Positions 18,707-27,646 of a DNA stretch of 64,000 nucleotides are shown here, piece by piece. This DNA is from UBA721 sp002705165 (lineage in GTDB: Bacteria > Planctomycetota > Planctomycetia > Pirellulales > Pirellulaceae), in NCBI GenBank assembly GCA_045565995.1, contig JBJLEF010000001.1, forward strand, positions 1,860,001 to 1,924,000. Direction: 5' to 3'. Below the pieces are notes generated by a model that made no database searches, was not told the origin of the DNA, and saw nothing but the letters and a program-made list of their open reading frames with translations. Numbering within the stretch: the stretch's first letter is position 1; each line of letters opens with the position of its first letter. The translations under genes were made by a program, and so were the position numbers.

Positions 18707-18710
18707 GGAG
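18705..18710 (+). promoter_or_regulatory. Ribosome-binding site fixing a TTG start
   Basis: AAGGAG lies six bases before TTG at 18717. The TTG codon opens the alcohol dehydrogenase reading frame; no ATG in that frame lies near the expected N-terminus. Confidence 0.8.
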
Positions 18711-18716
18711 TTAGCG

Positions 18717-19922
18717 TTGCCAAAGTCATTTTGGAGTTTCGGAAGCCCAGGACAATTGGTGTTTGGACGCAAGTCTGTCAATCAGCTATCTAAACTGGCG
18801 ACTCGTTTTAATTGGCAGCGAGCCTTGATCATTACCGACGGAAATCTATTAGATGCCGGCGTGGTGACGCCAGTACAGCAAGCATTGGTCGCCGGCGGTG
18901 CAAGGGTCGAAGTGTTTAGTGATGGTGAACCGGAGCCGTCGATTGCAATCGCTGAAGCAAGTTTGAAATGTGCAAACGATTTCGCGCCGGATGTAATTGT
19001 CGGGGTTGGGGGCGGATCAAATCTTGATTTGTCGAAAAGCACAGCAGCGGCATTTACTCATAATGGGCACCCTGCCGAGTACTTTGGATTTGATAAAGTG
19101 CCGGGACCAACACTGCCATTGGTTTGTATTCCGACGACTGCCGGTACCGGCAGTGAAGTTTCCCATTCAATGGTGCTAACTGATACCGACCAGAAGATTA
19201 AGATTTCAGGCCAAAGCGATTATTTCCGGCCGGATTGGGCGATTGTTGATCCGGAACTTACGTACTCCTGTCCCCGTCAAGTAGCGGCCGATAGTGGTAT
19301 CGATGCCTTGACGCATGCCATCGAGGCCATGACGACGGTTGATTTTGATAAGTTAGAAGTTCCGGCTGGCGAGACGTGCGCTTATGAAGGGCGAAATGTA
19401 TTGACCTCGGCACTTGCCGAGCGAGCTATTCGGATTTGTGGTCGTTATCTTGAGCCAGCTGTATTGGAGCCAGCTAATTATGAGGCCAAGGATCAGATGG
19501 CTTTGGCGGCGACGTTGGCCGGAATGGCATTTTCAAATAGCGGTGTCGCCTTGGTGCATGCTCTCGAGTATCCGATGGGCGGTGAACTACATTGCTCTCA
19601 CGGACTTGGCAATGGCTTGCTATTGCCCTATGTCATGAATTTCAATCTTGAGGCAAGACGCCAGACCTTTGCTGAAATCGCTGGCTGGCTGGCTCCGGAA
19701 GCAGAGCATCCAGAGAGAGTGGAAGCAGAAGATGCCGTGAAAGCTATTGAAAGATTGCGAGAGTCGATTGGCATTCCTCACCGGATAAGAGATATTGGTG
19801 GTAAGGAAGAACAGTTGCATTCATTCACTGAAAAAGCGATGAAGATTCAACGGCTGTTTTGGCTTAACCCACGGTCAGCATCTTATGACGACATTTACCA
19901 AATCTATCACGCGGCTTTTTAG
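18717..19922 (+). CDS. Iron-containing alcohol dehydrogenase
   Basis: 401 residues of the group III (Fe-dependent) NAD(P) alcohol dehydrogenase family. The nucleotide motif VGVGGGSNLDLSKSTAA is typical; PTTAGTGSEVSHSMVLTD follows; metal ligands lie in DSGIDALTHAIEAMT (Asp, His) and in HALEYPMGGELHCSHGLGNG (two His). Function is reversible oxidation of a primary alcohol or related substrate, unspecified. The start is TTG, supported by the AAGGAG six bases upstream. The 3' end overlaps the next gene by 38 bases in another frame. Confidence 0.9.
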   Translation: MPKSFWSFGSPGQLVFGRKSVNQLSKLATRFNWQRALIITDGNLLDAGVVTPVQQALVAGGARVEVFSDGEPEPSIAIAEASLKCANDFAPDVIVGVGGGSNLDLSKSTAAAFTHNGHPAEYFGFDKVPGPTLPLVCIPTTAGTGSEVSHSMVLTDTDQKIKISGQSDYFRPDWAIVDPELTYSCPRQVAADSGIDALTHAIEAMTTVDFDKLEVPAGETCAYEGRNVLTSALAERAIRICGRYLEPAVLEPANYEAKDQMALAATLAGMAFSNSGVALVHALEYPMGGELHCSHGLGNGLLLPYVMNFNLEARRQTFAEIAGWLAPEAEHPERVEAEDAVKAIERLRESIGIPHRIRDIGGKEEQLHSFTEKAMKIQRLFWLNPRSASYDDIYQIYHAAF

Positions 19923-20811
19923 TCTTGCCATTCTTGTGGCGGCTATATCGGTGCGTGCAAATGGGCAGGTCGTCCCTCATCCACCCAGCGACATTCGTAG
20001 TGTTGCTCAGGATGTCGTTCTTCCGCCAATGGTACACTCACTGCCTGCACCTGGTACTCGTGTTCGTGAGACGCACCCGGATTACCGTCAGACCGAAGTC
20101 TATCATGCCACTTATCTGCCAACCGATTGGCATGAGGGTGGGGAATATCCTGTCATTATTGAGTTTGCTGGAAATGGTCCGTTTAGAAGTCCCTTTGGAG
20201 ATGAAAGTACCGGGTTGGTGGAAGGTAGCCAAATGGGGATTGGTATTAGCCGCGGTGAGAAGTTTGTTTGGATCTGTCTGCCTTACCTGAATAACGTGGG
20301 TACAAAAAATGTAACTCAATGGTGGGGGAATCCCACTTCGTATGACCCTCGCCCGACGGTGGAGTATTGTAAGAAGACCGTAGATTGGATATGCAAAAGA
20401 TACGGTGGTGATCGCAAGCGTATTCTTCTGGTCGGATTTTCGCGAGGTGCTATTGCTTGTAACTACCTGGGGCTCTACGACGATGAAATTGCGGCACTGT
20501 GGAAAGCGATGATTCCGTATAGCCACTATGACGGTGTGCGACGATGGGGATATCCTAAGAGTGATCTGGTTTCTGCTCGTTTACGACTTCAGCGACTAGG
20601 AGAGACGCCACAGTTGATCTGCCATGAGGCGAATGGAAGGTCAGGGTTGTCTGCGACGGAAGCATATCTTCAACGGACGGCGATTCCAGGAAGCTTTACT
20701 TTCCTGTCAACGAGTTTTAGAAATCACAACGATGCCTGGATTTTGCGACCAAGCCCAGCTCGGGATAAATTAGATGACTGGGTACGTAAACATGTTCTTG
20801 ATGACCAATGA
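19885..20811 (+). CDS. Exported alpha/beta-hydrolase (esterase/depolymerase-like)
   Basis: 308 residues with a signal peptide (ITRLFSLAILVAAISVRANG). The nucleophile elbow is GFSRG in ILLVGFSRGAIACNYLG; a late NHNDAW supplies a candidate catalytic histidine/aspartate. An early EYPVIIEFAGNGPF strand-turn matches the oxyanion region of feruloyl-esterase or PHB-depolymerase-like proteins. It begins inside the last 38 bases of the dehydrogenase gene, so is probably in the same operon. Substrate unknown, presumably a polymer or ester outside the cytoplasm. Confidence 0.78.
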   Translation: MTTFTKSITRLFSLAILVAAISVRANGQVVPHPPSDIRSVAQDVVLPPMVHSLPAPGTRVRETHPDYRQTEVYHATYLPTDWHEGGEYPVIIEFAGNGPFRSPFGDESTGLVEGSQMGIGISRGEKFVWICLPYLNNVGTKNVTQWWGNPTSYDPRPTVEYCKKTVDWICKRYGGDRKRILLVGFSRGAIACNYLGLYDDEIAALWKAMIPYSHYDGVRRWGYPKSDLVSARLRLQRLGETPQLICHEANGRSGLSATEAYLQRTAIPGSFTFLSTSFRNHNDAWILRPSPARDKLDDWVRKHVLDDQ

Positions 20812-20835
20812 CGTTCTAATACTGATGAGAGAAAA

Positions 20836-21894
20836 ATGTCCGAACGACAAATGATAATTCTGACAGAGGGAAACTCTAATCCCCACACCGCTAAAACAGG
20901 CTGTAGTATTCTTCGCTATCGCCCTGAAGAAGTGGTCGCTGTTTTAGATGGAACGCTTGAAGGTCAGGAGGTGTCTGAGTATTTGGGAGTTGGCCAAGGG
21001 CTGAAGTTCATTGCTAGCATTGATGAGGCTCCCGATGCCAATTGTCTATTGATTGGCATCGCGCCTCCAGGCGGAAAGATCCCTCAAAGCTGGCGTCCGA
21101 TCGTCTTCCGGGCAATTGAGTGTGGCATGAATGTTGTTTCGGGCCTGCATGATTTCATTACGGAGGATCAGGAGTTTGTAGCGGCTGCAGAAAAAGAGGG
21201 AGTGGAACTGATTGATGTTCGAAAGAACGATTTCACGACGATCGCCCGCCGGCCAGGTTTTCGAGACGAATGTTTTCGAGTTCATACGGTGGGGCATGAC
21301 TGCAGTATCGGAAAGATGCTAACGGCCGTTGAACTTACCGAAGGCTTGAAAGAACGTGGAGTTGATGCAAAGTTTTGTGCTACCGGACAGACTGGGATTA
21401 TGTTGGAAGGGTCTGGCTATCCAATGGATCGTGTGATTGCCGATTTTATCAGTGGAGCGGCTGAGCAACTCGTGTTGGAAAATGAACACCACGATGTGTT
21501 GCTGATCGAAGGGCAGGGAAGTCTAGTGCATCCCAGTTATTCGGCGGTTACGTTAGGGATCTTACATGGTTCGGTACCTCATGCTCTTGTCCTTTGCTAT
21601 GAGGTTTTACGTGACAAGGTAACAGGAGTTGAGCACGTAGCCATTCCGGATTTACTTCAGATTCGACGGATCTTTGAGGTTCTGTCTAATGTTCACCAAC
21701 CGTGTGAAGTGATTGGCGTTTCCATGAATAGTCGTCGAGTCAGTGAAGCGGAAGCCCACGTCGAGCAGCAACGTGTTGCTGAAGAGCTGGGTTTGCCGGT
21801 TACAGATATTATTAGGTTTGGTCGTGAGGTACTGGTGGATGCTGTCATGGCTGCTAGAGATCGATATTTGCAAACATTGGATTCTGCTCAGTAG
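20836..21894 (+). CDS. dgcN: DUF1611 protein, DgcN-like D-amino-acid N-acetyltransferase
   Basis: 352 residues of the DUF1611 family. It has an N-terminal Rossmann-like region (LLIGIAPPGGKIPQSW) and a C-terminal P-loop domain with GHDCSIGKM (about 153-161) and LLIEGQGSLVHPSYSAVTLG. In Pseudoalteromonas the family member DgcN N-acetylates D-glutamate, and the product is then racemised by DgcA. The gene directly downstream, eight bases away, is a DgcA-like enolase-superfamily epimerase, which supports this assignment. The activity is inferred from the family and the pairing. Confidence 0.8.
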   Translation: MSERQMIILTEGNSNPHTAKTGCSILRYRPEEVVAVLDGTLEGQEVSEYLGVGQGLKFIASIDEAPDANCLLIGIAPPGGKIPQSWRPIVFRAIECGMNVVSGLHDFITEDQEFVAAAEKEGVELIDVRKNDFTTIARRPGFRDECFRVHTVGHDCSIGKMLTAVELTEGLKERGVDAKFCATGQTGIMLEGSGYPMDRVIADFISGAAEQLVLENEHHDVLLIEGQGSLVHPSYSAVTLGILHGSVPHALVLCYEVLRDKVTGVEHVAIPDLLQIRRIFEVLSNVHQPCEVIGVSMNSRRVSEAEAHVEQQRVAEELGLPVTDIIRFGREVLVDAVMAARDRYLQTLDSAQ

Positions 21895-21902
21895 GTAAAA
21901 CG

Positions 21903-22916
21903 ATGGAACTGATTATCCACGATTTTGAATTGCCTTTGCTTCATCCGTTTACAATTTCACGGGAAACAATCACCGTACAACCATCGGTGATTGTTGAATT
22001 GCGAGAGGGTAATATTTCGGGGTATGGAGAAGCGACGACCAATAGCTATTACGGTGCCACCAAAGAACGATTGCGGCAATCACTCGAAACGTGTCGTGAC
22101 CTAGTCGAAAGTACACCTTGGGAGGAACCCTGTCAGTTGTGGGAATTGGCCCGTGAGCAACTTAATGACTCCTTTGCACTTTGTGCCCTTGATCTGGCCG
22201 CTCATGATTTATGGGGGAAACGGCTGGGTAAACCGGTCTATGAATTGTGGGGCCTGACGACAGAGAATAATCCGCTAAGTAACTATACTATCGGCATTGA
22301 TGACATTGATGTCATGGTGAGAAAAATGCAGGAGTTTGGTGACTGGCCTGTTTATAAAATCAAACTCGGGACAGAGCATGATCTGGAGATTGTGACCGAG
22401 TTAAGAAAACATACACAAGCGTCCTTCCGTGTTGACGCCAATTGTGCTTGGACGGCCCGGCAGGCGATTGAGTTTTCTAAGCCATTGGCGGATTTAGGAG
22501 TGGAGTTTATTGAGCAACCTTTGCCTGCAGACCAGATTGAGCAAATGGAAGAAGTGTTTGATCTGTCGGCATTGCCGATTATCGCGGATGAGAACTGTTT
22601 GGTGCCGGCCGATGTGGATTCCTGTATTGGTCGATTCCATGGGATCAATATAAAGCTGGTGAAATGTGGTGGGCTGACGCCGGCTCGTAAGATGATAAAG
22701 CAGGCACGGAAGTCTGAATTGCGGGTGATGGTAGGCTGCATGACTGAGTCCACGATTGGAATATCAGCAATTGCTCAGATTCTTCCCTTACTCGACTATG
22801 TCGATATGGATGGCGCTGCGTTGCTCGCTCGCGATATCGCTAGCGGATGTGAAGTCAAGCAGGGTATCTGCCATTACTCCGACGTCCCGGGTAATGGTGT
22901 TACTTTGTTTGGGTAG
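21903..22916 (+). CDS. dgcA: Enolase-superfamily epimerase (dipeptide epimerase/DgcA-like)
   Basis: 337 residues of the muconate-lactonizing subgroup. The KxK motif is K152/K154 (YKIKLG), the metal ligands are D178 (RVDAN), E204 (IEQP) and D229 (IADEN), and the opposing base is a lysine of NIKLVKCGG (K251 or K254). All catalytic positions are intact. The family includes L-Ala-D/L-Glu epimerase and N-acetyl-D-glutamate racemase DgcA; pairing with the DUF1611 gene favours the second, or peptidoglycan-dipeptide use. It overlaps the convergent dprA gene by 17 bases. Confidence 0.88.
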   Translation: MELIIHDFELPLLHPFTISRETITVQPSVIVELREGNISGYGEATTNSYYGATKERLRQSLETCRDLVESTPWEEPCQLWELAREQLNDSFALCALDLAAHDLWGKRLGKPVYELWGLTTENNPLSNYTIGIDDIDVMVRKMQEFGDWPVYKIKLGTEHDLEIVTELRKHTQASFRVDANCAWTARQAIEFSKPLADLGVEFIEQPLPADQIEQMEEVFDLSALPIIADENCLVPADVDSCIGRFHGINIKLVKCGGLTPARKMIKQARKSELRVMVGCMTESTIGISAIAQILPLLDYVDMDGAALLARDIASGCEVKQGICHYSDVPGNGVTLFG

Positions 22917-24051
22917 GTTTTATTCTGACGACGCTATTGCTCGCCGGTCGTGAAATGAATTGCTTTAGTTCAAGCGAGGTGAGTGTTGAAAGTAATTTAC
23001 CCGGGGGTATATTCTCAGGTAATTTCAGCATGTCGATCAATATTGTTGTCTCAGGAATTACTTTTAAGATTTGACGTTCGGTATCAGATAAAGCCTCGAG
23101 TCGTTTGGGAGATGGTTGTTTCCAGTGGCTTGGTTTATTGTGGCTTTTATAGTGGCATGATGACTGGACGTGAAGTGGAAGTGCTTCGATAACGTCTTCT
23201 AGTGATTCTACGAGTTGGGCGCCATCTTTGATGAGTTTGTTGCAGCCACTGGCAACGGCTGTATCGATCATGCCGGGAATGGCGAGTACTTCCCGGTTTT
23301 GCTCCATGGCGTGACGCGCTGTGATTAAGGCGCCCGATCTTGATGCCGCCTCGACTACGAGTGTGCCATAGCTAAGTCCGGAGATAATTCTGTTGCGCCG
23401 AGGGAAGAGACGACTATGCGGTGGCGATGAAGGAAGTACTTCGCTGATGATTAATCCGTCCCGCTGGATTTTTTTAGCCAACGGGATATGGCTAGAGGGA
23501 TAGATGTTTTGAAGCCCTGAACCAAGGACAGCCAGGGTTGTACCATATTCCTCGAGCGTCGCTTCATGTGCTATGCGGTCAATACCACGGGCAAGTCCAC
23601 TGACGATCGTGAAGCCTTGTCGACTAAGGTTGGAAGTTAGACGCCGAGTGACACGCTGGCCATATAGAGTTGGATGGCGCGTTCCGACGATGGCAAATGT
23701 CTTCGGTGCAGTAAGTGCTTGCAGGTTACCCATGCAAAACAAGACAGGGGGCGGGGAAGGGATTTCCCGGAGTAGTAGTGGATAGTTAGGATTGTGATAT
23801 TGAAGAATATGTATGTCGTGCTTTTTACAATATTCAAGTTCCTTGGCCAGTTGAACTCGTTGGCTGCGACTGCGTTGAATAGATTCGGCGGTCTTTCCTC
23901 CAATTTGGTAGACGGAACGGAGTTGTTTGGAAGATGCGTTAAGCACTTTGCTCGCATCGCCAAATTCGCTTATCAGATTTAATATCGTAGAAGGCCCGAC
24001 GTGAGGCGCGAAGCTAAGTTGTAGATAATCCAGCAATTCGTTTTTATTCAC
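22900..24051 (-). CDS. dprA: DNA-processing protein DprA
   Basis: 383 residues. DprA loads RecA on single-stranded DNA during natural transformation. The Rossmann core contains AIVGTRHPTLYGQRVT, VSGLARGIDRIAHEATLE, LAVLGSGLQNIYPSSH and PHSRLFPRRNRIISGLSYG, then VVEAASRSGALITARHA. A helix-hairpin-helix-like region precedes it (about residues 15-60), and a winged-helix-like C-terminus follows (TERQILKVIPETTILIDML). The start appears to be GTG at 24051, with no clear ribosome-binding site. No other competence gene is nearby. Confidence 0.94.
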   Translation of the reverse strand: MNKNELLDYLQLSFAPHVGPSTILNLISEFGDASKVLNASSKQLRSVYQIGGKTAESIQRSRSQRVQLAKELEYCKKHDIHILQYHNPNYPLLLREIPSPPPVLFCMGNLQALTAPKTFAIVGTRHPTLYGQRVTRRLTSNLSRQGFTIVSGLARGIDRIAHEATLEEYGTTLAVLGSGLQNIYPSSHIPLAKKIQRDGLIISEVLPSSPPHSRLFPRRNRIISGLSYGTLVVEAASRSGALITARHAMEQNREVLAIPGMIDTAVASGCNKLIKDGAQLVESLEDVIEALPLHVQSSCHYKSHNKPSHWKQPSPKRLEALSDTERQILKVIPETTILIDMLKLPENIPPGKLLSTLTSLELKQFISRPASNSVVRIKPTQTK

Positions 24052-24418
24052 GAGGGGGTAATCCGGTTGGAGTAATGGACGGGGTCACCAGGCTCGTTCT
24101 ATTCAATAAGATATGTGAGGAAGCCGGGAAAGCATCACTGATTTATCCTAGGGTTCGTTTATAAATTAGTAAATCAAAAAGATGTCACTTCCCTGACATA
24201 GTGAAATCAAAGTGATAACACCTTGGGTTGTTGGGAGTTTACTCTGAAATTGTTTGTGATAGAATTTTTATTCTTGAAGACTCTGAAAAAACAGTGTTTT
24301 TTAGTATGATTGATTTACTTGGAACGATGGTTGGCATGTGACTTGCAATTATTCTCGACGAATACTAATGGGTTACGAAATTGACAACATTTGGCAATAT
24401 TTAGATAGGAGTCTTGCT
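24052..24418. other. Intergenic region between dprA and the YXWGXW-repeat gene
   Basis: 367 bases, AT-rich, divergent, so it should hold both promoters. The only structure I see is a perfect 7-bp A/T hairpin (AAAAAAC/GTTTTTT, 24286-24302). A ribosome-binding site AGGAG at 24407-24411 serves the gene starting at 24419. No further coding potential or RNA gene is supported. Confidence 0.5.
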
Positions 24419-26449
24419 ATGAAAAGAACACCTAAACGTATCTTGTCCTACAGCCTCTTATTCATGTTTTGGTTTGTTCTGGGGACTGTCCAAGCTCAGG
24501 ATGCTCCACCTGCTGCACCTGGTAGTGATGGCAATGACGAAGACATTGAAGCATTGGCAAGAGGGCCGGTGCATGAGGCATTTGCATCTCAGGTAAATAA
24601 CGATCCTGAGCCGGGGATGATTGTAGAAAAGGCCCCGCCGGAAGTCGTGGATGAAGTTCCTCCTGATTACAAGCCGGATGGTGACAATGTAGTTTGGATT
24701 CCGGGTTATTGGGGATTTGATGATGAACGAGAGGATTATGTCTGGATTAGTGGTGTCTGGCGGACTCCTCCGGCTGGTCGTCGATGGGTTCCGGGATACT
24801 GGAATGAATTGACGGACGGGAAGCATCAGTGGGTGACAGGATTCTGGCAGGCAACAGAGCGTCGTCGGGTTGATTACCGGGGAGCACCTCCGGAGTCATT
24901 GGAATCCGGTCCGGCAGTTGCGGCTCCAAGCGACAATTATTTTTGGACCCCTGGTGTATGGGTTTATCGTGGACAGGGGTACCGTTGGCGTCCGGGTTTC
25001 TGGCTTCGCCATCGACCCGATTATACTTACACGCCGTCGCGGTGGGTTTGGACTCCAGGTGGTTATGTCTTTGTGGACGGTTACTGGGATTACGGCATGG
25101 CTGCTCGTGGGGTGTTGTTTGCTCCCGTCATCGTACGTTCCCCGCTCGTCCGCTATCGTCCAAGCGTTGTCATTGATGTCGGTCGGTTTCATATGCACTG
25201 GTTTGTTCGTCCACGATATAGCCATTACTACTTCGGTGATTTCTACGATGCACATTATCTCAGCCAGATGCAAATTTATCCGCATCACCATTTCCATTTG
25301 CGAGTAGGTTATGATCCGTTCTACGCTTATAACCATGTGCACTTCCACAGTCGTTTTGGTATTAGTTATTACCATCACGTTCATCACTGGCATAATTATT
25401 TCAATACTAATCATTTGCATCGTCCGGCTCGTACGTTTGGGATGCAGTTGAGTTTGCATAATCACGGCGGTAATCGTCATTTCGGCTTATCGATCTACGC
25501 TCACAGATTGAATAGTTACCGAGTACAGAACGATGTGAATCGTCGATTTGTCCAAGTGGGGGTTGAACACCGTAATGCTGCAGCCGGGAATTCTACGAGC
25601 TACTTTCGTCTTGGTTATGAGCGTAGCAAGTTGGAAGGTCGGGTAGCGACCGGTTTGGTGCAAGGGCCAGGAAAGACAACGTCGACTAAAACGGGTAGTT
25701 GGACATTGCCTCAGGTTGAGCGTGGTACGAATGTCACCGTAGGTTTGGCTCAACGTCATGTGCGCGAAGTTGGTAATCGTGTACAACAGGTAGCCAAGGC
25801 GGTACCAACGGCGGCTCCGGGAACGACCAACCGAATAGTAAGCAGGTCTACGGCTTCGATTCCGCGAACGCCCGGGGCAAGTGGTGTCAATCCGCGTCCG
25901 AGTGTCTCCAGTAGTTTGCCGTCTCGTGTAACCATTGGTGGTGTTAATGGAAACTCAAGACTACCAAGCCGACCTGGTACGTCACCTACATTTCCCTCAA
26001 GGGCTCCGTCGGGTACTGTGCCAAGTCGGGTAAATCCGAGTAGTCCGCGGCCGACAGTTCCTAAACCGTCTGTCTCACCGCGTCCTTCGGTAACCCCGTC
26101 GGCACCGCGTCCAAGCGCACCTTCGCCGCGACCTTCGGTGTCTCCACCGCGGCCGAGACCGAGTGTTCCTTCGCCGCGTCCTTCGGTAACCCCGTCGGCA
26201 CCGCGTCCAAGCGCACCTTCGCCTCGACCTTCGGTGTCTCCACCGCGGCCGAGACCGAGTGTTCCTTCGCCGCGTCCTTCGGTAACCCCGTCGGCACCGC
26301 GGCCAAGCGCACCTTCGCCTCGACCTTCGGTGTCTCCACCGCGGCCGAGACCGAGTGTTCCTTCGCCGCGTCCTTCGGTAACCCCGTCGGCACCTCGTCC
26401 AAGCGCACCTTCACCACGGCCAAGTGCTCCGTCACCACGGCCAAGGTAA
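24419..26449 (+). CDS. Exported YXWGXW-repeat protein with proline-rich tandem repeats
   Basis: 676 residues from ATG 24419 (AGGAG seven bases upstream); an earlier in-frame start at 24338 would bury the signal peptide (ILSYSLLFMFWFVLGTVQAQ). Residues ~75-220 hold YXWGXW-type repeats (VWIPGYWGF, VWISGVWRT, RWVPGYWNE, QWVTGFWQA, FWTPGVWVY, RWRPGFWLR). Residues ~235-340 are extremely rich in His and Tyr (YPHHHFHLRVGYDPFYAYN, YYHHVHHWHNYF), which could bind metal. The C-terminus is a Pro/Ser/Arg tail from 96-bp DNA repeats. Function unknown; probably an envelope structural protein. A strong terminator follows at 26505. Confidence 0.82.
   Translation: MKRTPKRILSYSLLFMFWFVLGTVQAQDAPPAAPGSDGNDEDIEALARGPVHEAFASQVNNDPEPGMIVEKAPPEVVDEVPPDYKPDGDNVVWIPGYWGFDDEREDYVWISGVWRTPPAGRRWVPGYWNELTDGKHQWVTGFWQATERRRVDYRGAPPESLESGPAVAAPSDNYFWTPGVWVYRGQGYRWRPGFWLRHRPDYTYTPSRWVWTPGGYVFVDGYWDYGMAARGVLFAPVIVRSPLVRYRPSVVIDVGRFHMHWFVRPRYSHYYFGDFYDAHYLSQMQIYPHHHFHLRVGYDPFYAYNHVHFHSRFGISYYHHVHHWHNYFNTNHLHRPARTFGMQLSLHNHGGNRHFGLSIYAHRLNSYRVQNDVNRRFVQVGVEHRNAAAGNSTSYFRLGYERSKLEGRVATGLVQGPGKTTSTKTGSWTLPQVERGTNVTVGLAQRHVREVGNRVQQVAKAVPTAAPGTTNRIVSRSTASIPRTPGASGVNPRPSVSSSLPSRVTIGGVNGNSRLPSRPGTSPTFPSRAPSGTVPSRVNPSSPRPTVPKPSVSPRPSVTPSAPRPSAPSPRPSVSPPRPRPSVPSPRPSVTPSAPRPSAPSPRPSVSPPRPRPSVPSPRPSVTPSAPRPSAPSPRPSVSPPRPRPSVPSPRPSVTPSAPRPSAPSPRPSAPSPRPR
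26079..26445 (+). repeat. 96-bp tandem repeat encoding Pro/Ser/Arg tail
   Basis: The string taaccccgtcggcacc recurs at 26091, 26187, 26283 and (with one change) 26379, an exact 96-base period, about 3.7 copies. Each unit encodes 32 residues built from PSAPRPSAPSPRPSV and SPPRPRPSVPSPRPSV. Copies differ by a few synonymous changes, so it is recent or kept alike by recombination. The period is a multiple of three and preserves the frame. Confidence 0.93.
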
Positions 26450-26504
26450 TGGAAAGTTTCTGTTGGTAGCTTTATAAACCTTGAAATCAAACACTTTGAA
26501 TTGC

Positions 26505-26541
26505 AGCTCCGAAAGGGTTTTTCCTTTCGGAGCTTTTTTTT
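26505..26541 (+). terminator. Rho-independent terminator after the YXWGXW-repeat gene
   Basis: A perfect 12-bp stem, AGCTCCGAAAGG (26505-26516) with CCTTTCGGAGCT (26523-26534), six-base loop, and a run of T to 26541. Confidence 0.95.
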
Positions 26542-26680
26542 AACAAGGTGACAAATCCGAAATTCTTTTGGATTGTGCGAAACCTATGCCTTGGACTAGT
26601 AGTTTAATGACGGCATCTAGAATGGATTGGAAGAACGGTTGAACGGGTGTTTGAACCAGGAATAGTAAAGGTAATCTAAT

Positions 26681-27646
26681 ATGTTAAAGAATATTTTCAG
26701 CTTCACTTTGCTCGCGCTGACGGCATTTTATAGTGTTGCAGCGACGGCTCAGCCTGGCCCCCCAAGATCTTTTGAAGGTTCTGGCCCACAACAACGTGGC
26801 CCTCAAGGACGCCCCGACCATGGTGCTCAACAACGTGGCCCTCAAGGACGCCCCGACCACGGTGCTCAACAACGTGGCCCTCAAGGACGCCCCGACCACG
26901 GTGCTCAACAACGTGGCCCTCAAGGACGCCCCGACCACGGTGCTCAACAACGTGGCCCACAAGGACGCTCCGACCACGGTGCTCAACAACGTGGTCCACA
27001 ACAACGTGGTCCACAAGGACGCCCCGACCATGGTGCTCAACAACGTGGCCCTCAGCAACGTGGCCCACAAGGACGCCCCGATCATGGTGCTCAACAACGT
27101 GGTCCACAGCAACGTGGCCCACAAGGACGCCCCGACCATGGTGCTCAACAACGTGGTCCACAGCAACGTGGCCCACAAGGACGCCCCGACCATGGTGCTC
27201 AACAACATGGCCCACAACAACGTGGTCCACAAGGACGCCCCGACCATGGTGCTCAACAACGTGGCCCGCAGCAACGTGGTCCTCAAGGACGCCCCGATCA
27301 TGGTGCTCAACAACGTGGTCCGCAGCAACGTGGTCCTCAAGGACGCCCCGATCATGGTGCTCAGCAACGTGGTCCACAGCAACGTGGCCCACAAGGACGC
27401 CCCGACCATGGTGCTCAACAACATGGCCCACAGACAACGTGGCTCCACAAGGACGCCCCGACCATGGTGCTCAACAACGTGGCCCGCAGCAACGTGGTCC
27501 TCAAGGACGCCCCGACCATGGCCCTCAACAACGTGGCTCACAAGGTGGAGAGGCTTGGCAAGGTAAGCCTCAGTCAGCTCATGGTCAATCGAGAGAGAGA
27601 ATTAGTACTCCTCCTCAGGATAAACGAGCGGAAGCTGCTCGTTTGA
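26681..27646 (+). CDS. Exported Gln/Gly/Arg repeat protein, N-terminal part (frameshifted)
   Basis: A signal peptide (MLKNIFSFTLLALTAFYSVA, then ATAQ) precedes tandem repeats: first QQRGPQGRPDHGA units (13 residues), then QQRGPQQRGPQGRPDHGA units (18 residues). Two single-base insertions relative to the repeat consensus (G at 27433, C at 27443) throw the frame, after which the chain reads out-of-frame repeat (HKDAPTMVLNNVARSNVV) and stops at 27646. The natural continuation is in the frame of the next entry, reaching 28170. Removing the two bases would give one 495-residue protein. The AAGG about nine bases before the ATG supports the start. Function unknown; very basic and hydrophilic. Confidence 0.75.
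   Translation: MLKNIFSFTLLALTAFYSVAATAQPGPPRSFEGSGPQQRGPQGRPDHGAQQRGPQGRPDHGAQQRGPQGRPDHGAQQRGPQGRPDHGAQQRGPQGRSDHGAQQRGPQQRGPQGRPDHGAQQRGPQQRGPQGRPDHGAQQRGPQQRGPQGRPDHGAQQRGPQQRGPQGRPDHGAQQHGPQQRGPQGRPDHGAQQRGPQQRGPQGRPDHGAQQRGPQQRGPQGRPDHGAQQRGPQQRGPQGRPDHGAQQHGPQTTWLHKDAPTMVLNNVARSNVVLKDAPTMALNNVAHKVERLGKVSLSQLMVNRERELVLLLRINERKLLV
26787..27540 (+). repeat. 39-bp and 54-bp tandem repeats
   Basis: The array begins with about five 39-base units and changes to about nine 54-base units that add a QQRGP step. Sequence between copies differs by few bases. Because unit lengths are multiples of three and no unit contains a stop in several frames, both strands stay open in several frames across the whole array. 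It is a likely site of copy-number change and of assembly error. Confidence 0.93.

Noticed and set aside
25756..26490. Long minus-strand open frames (244 and 127 residues) opposite the proline-rich tail
   Set aside because: They exist because the 96-bp repeat has no stop in those frames; composition is the mirror of the Pro/Ser/Arg repeat and no start signal is seen.
26684..27566. Open frames of 240-285 residues on both strands within the QQRGP array
   Set aside because: By-products of a stop-free repeat. Only the frame with a signal peptide and downstream continuation is supported.
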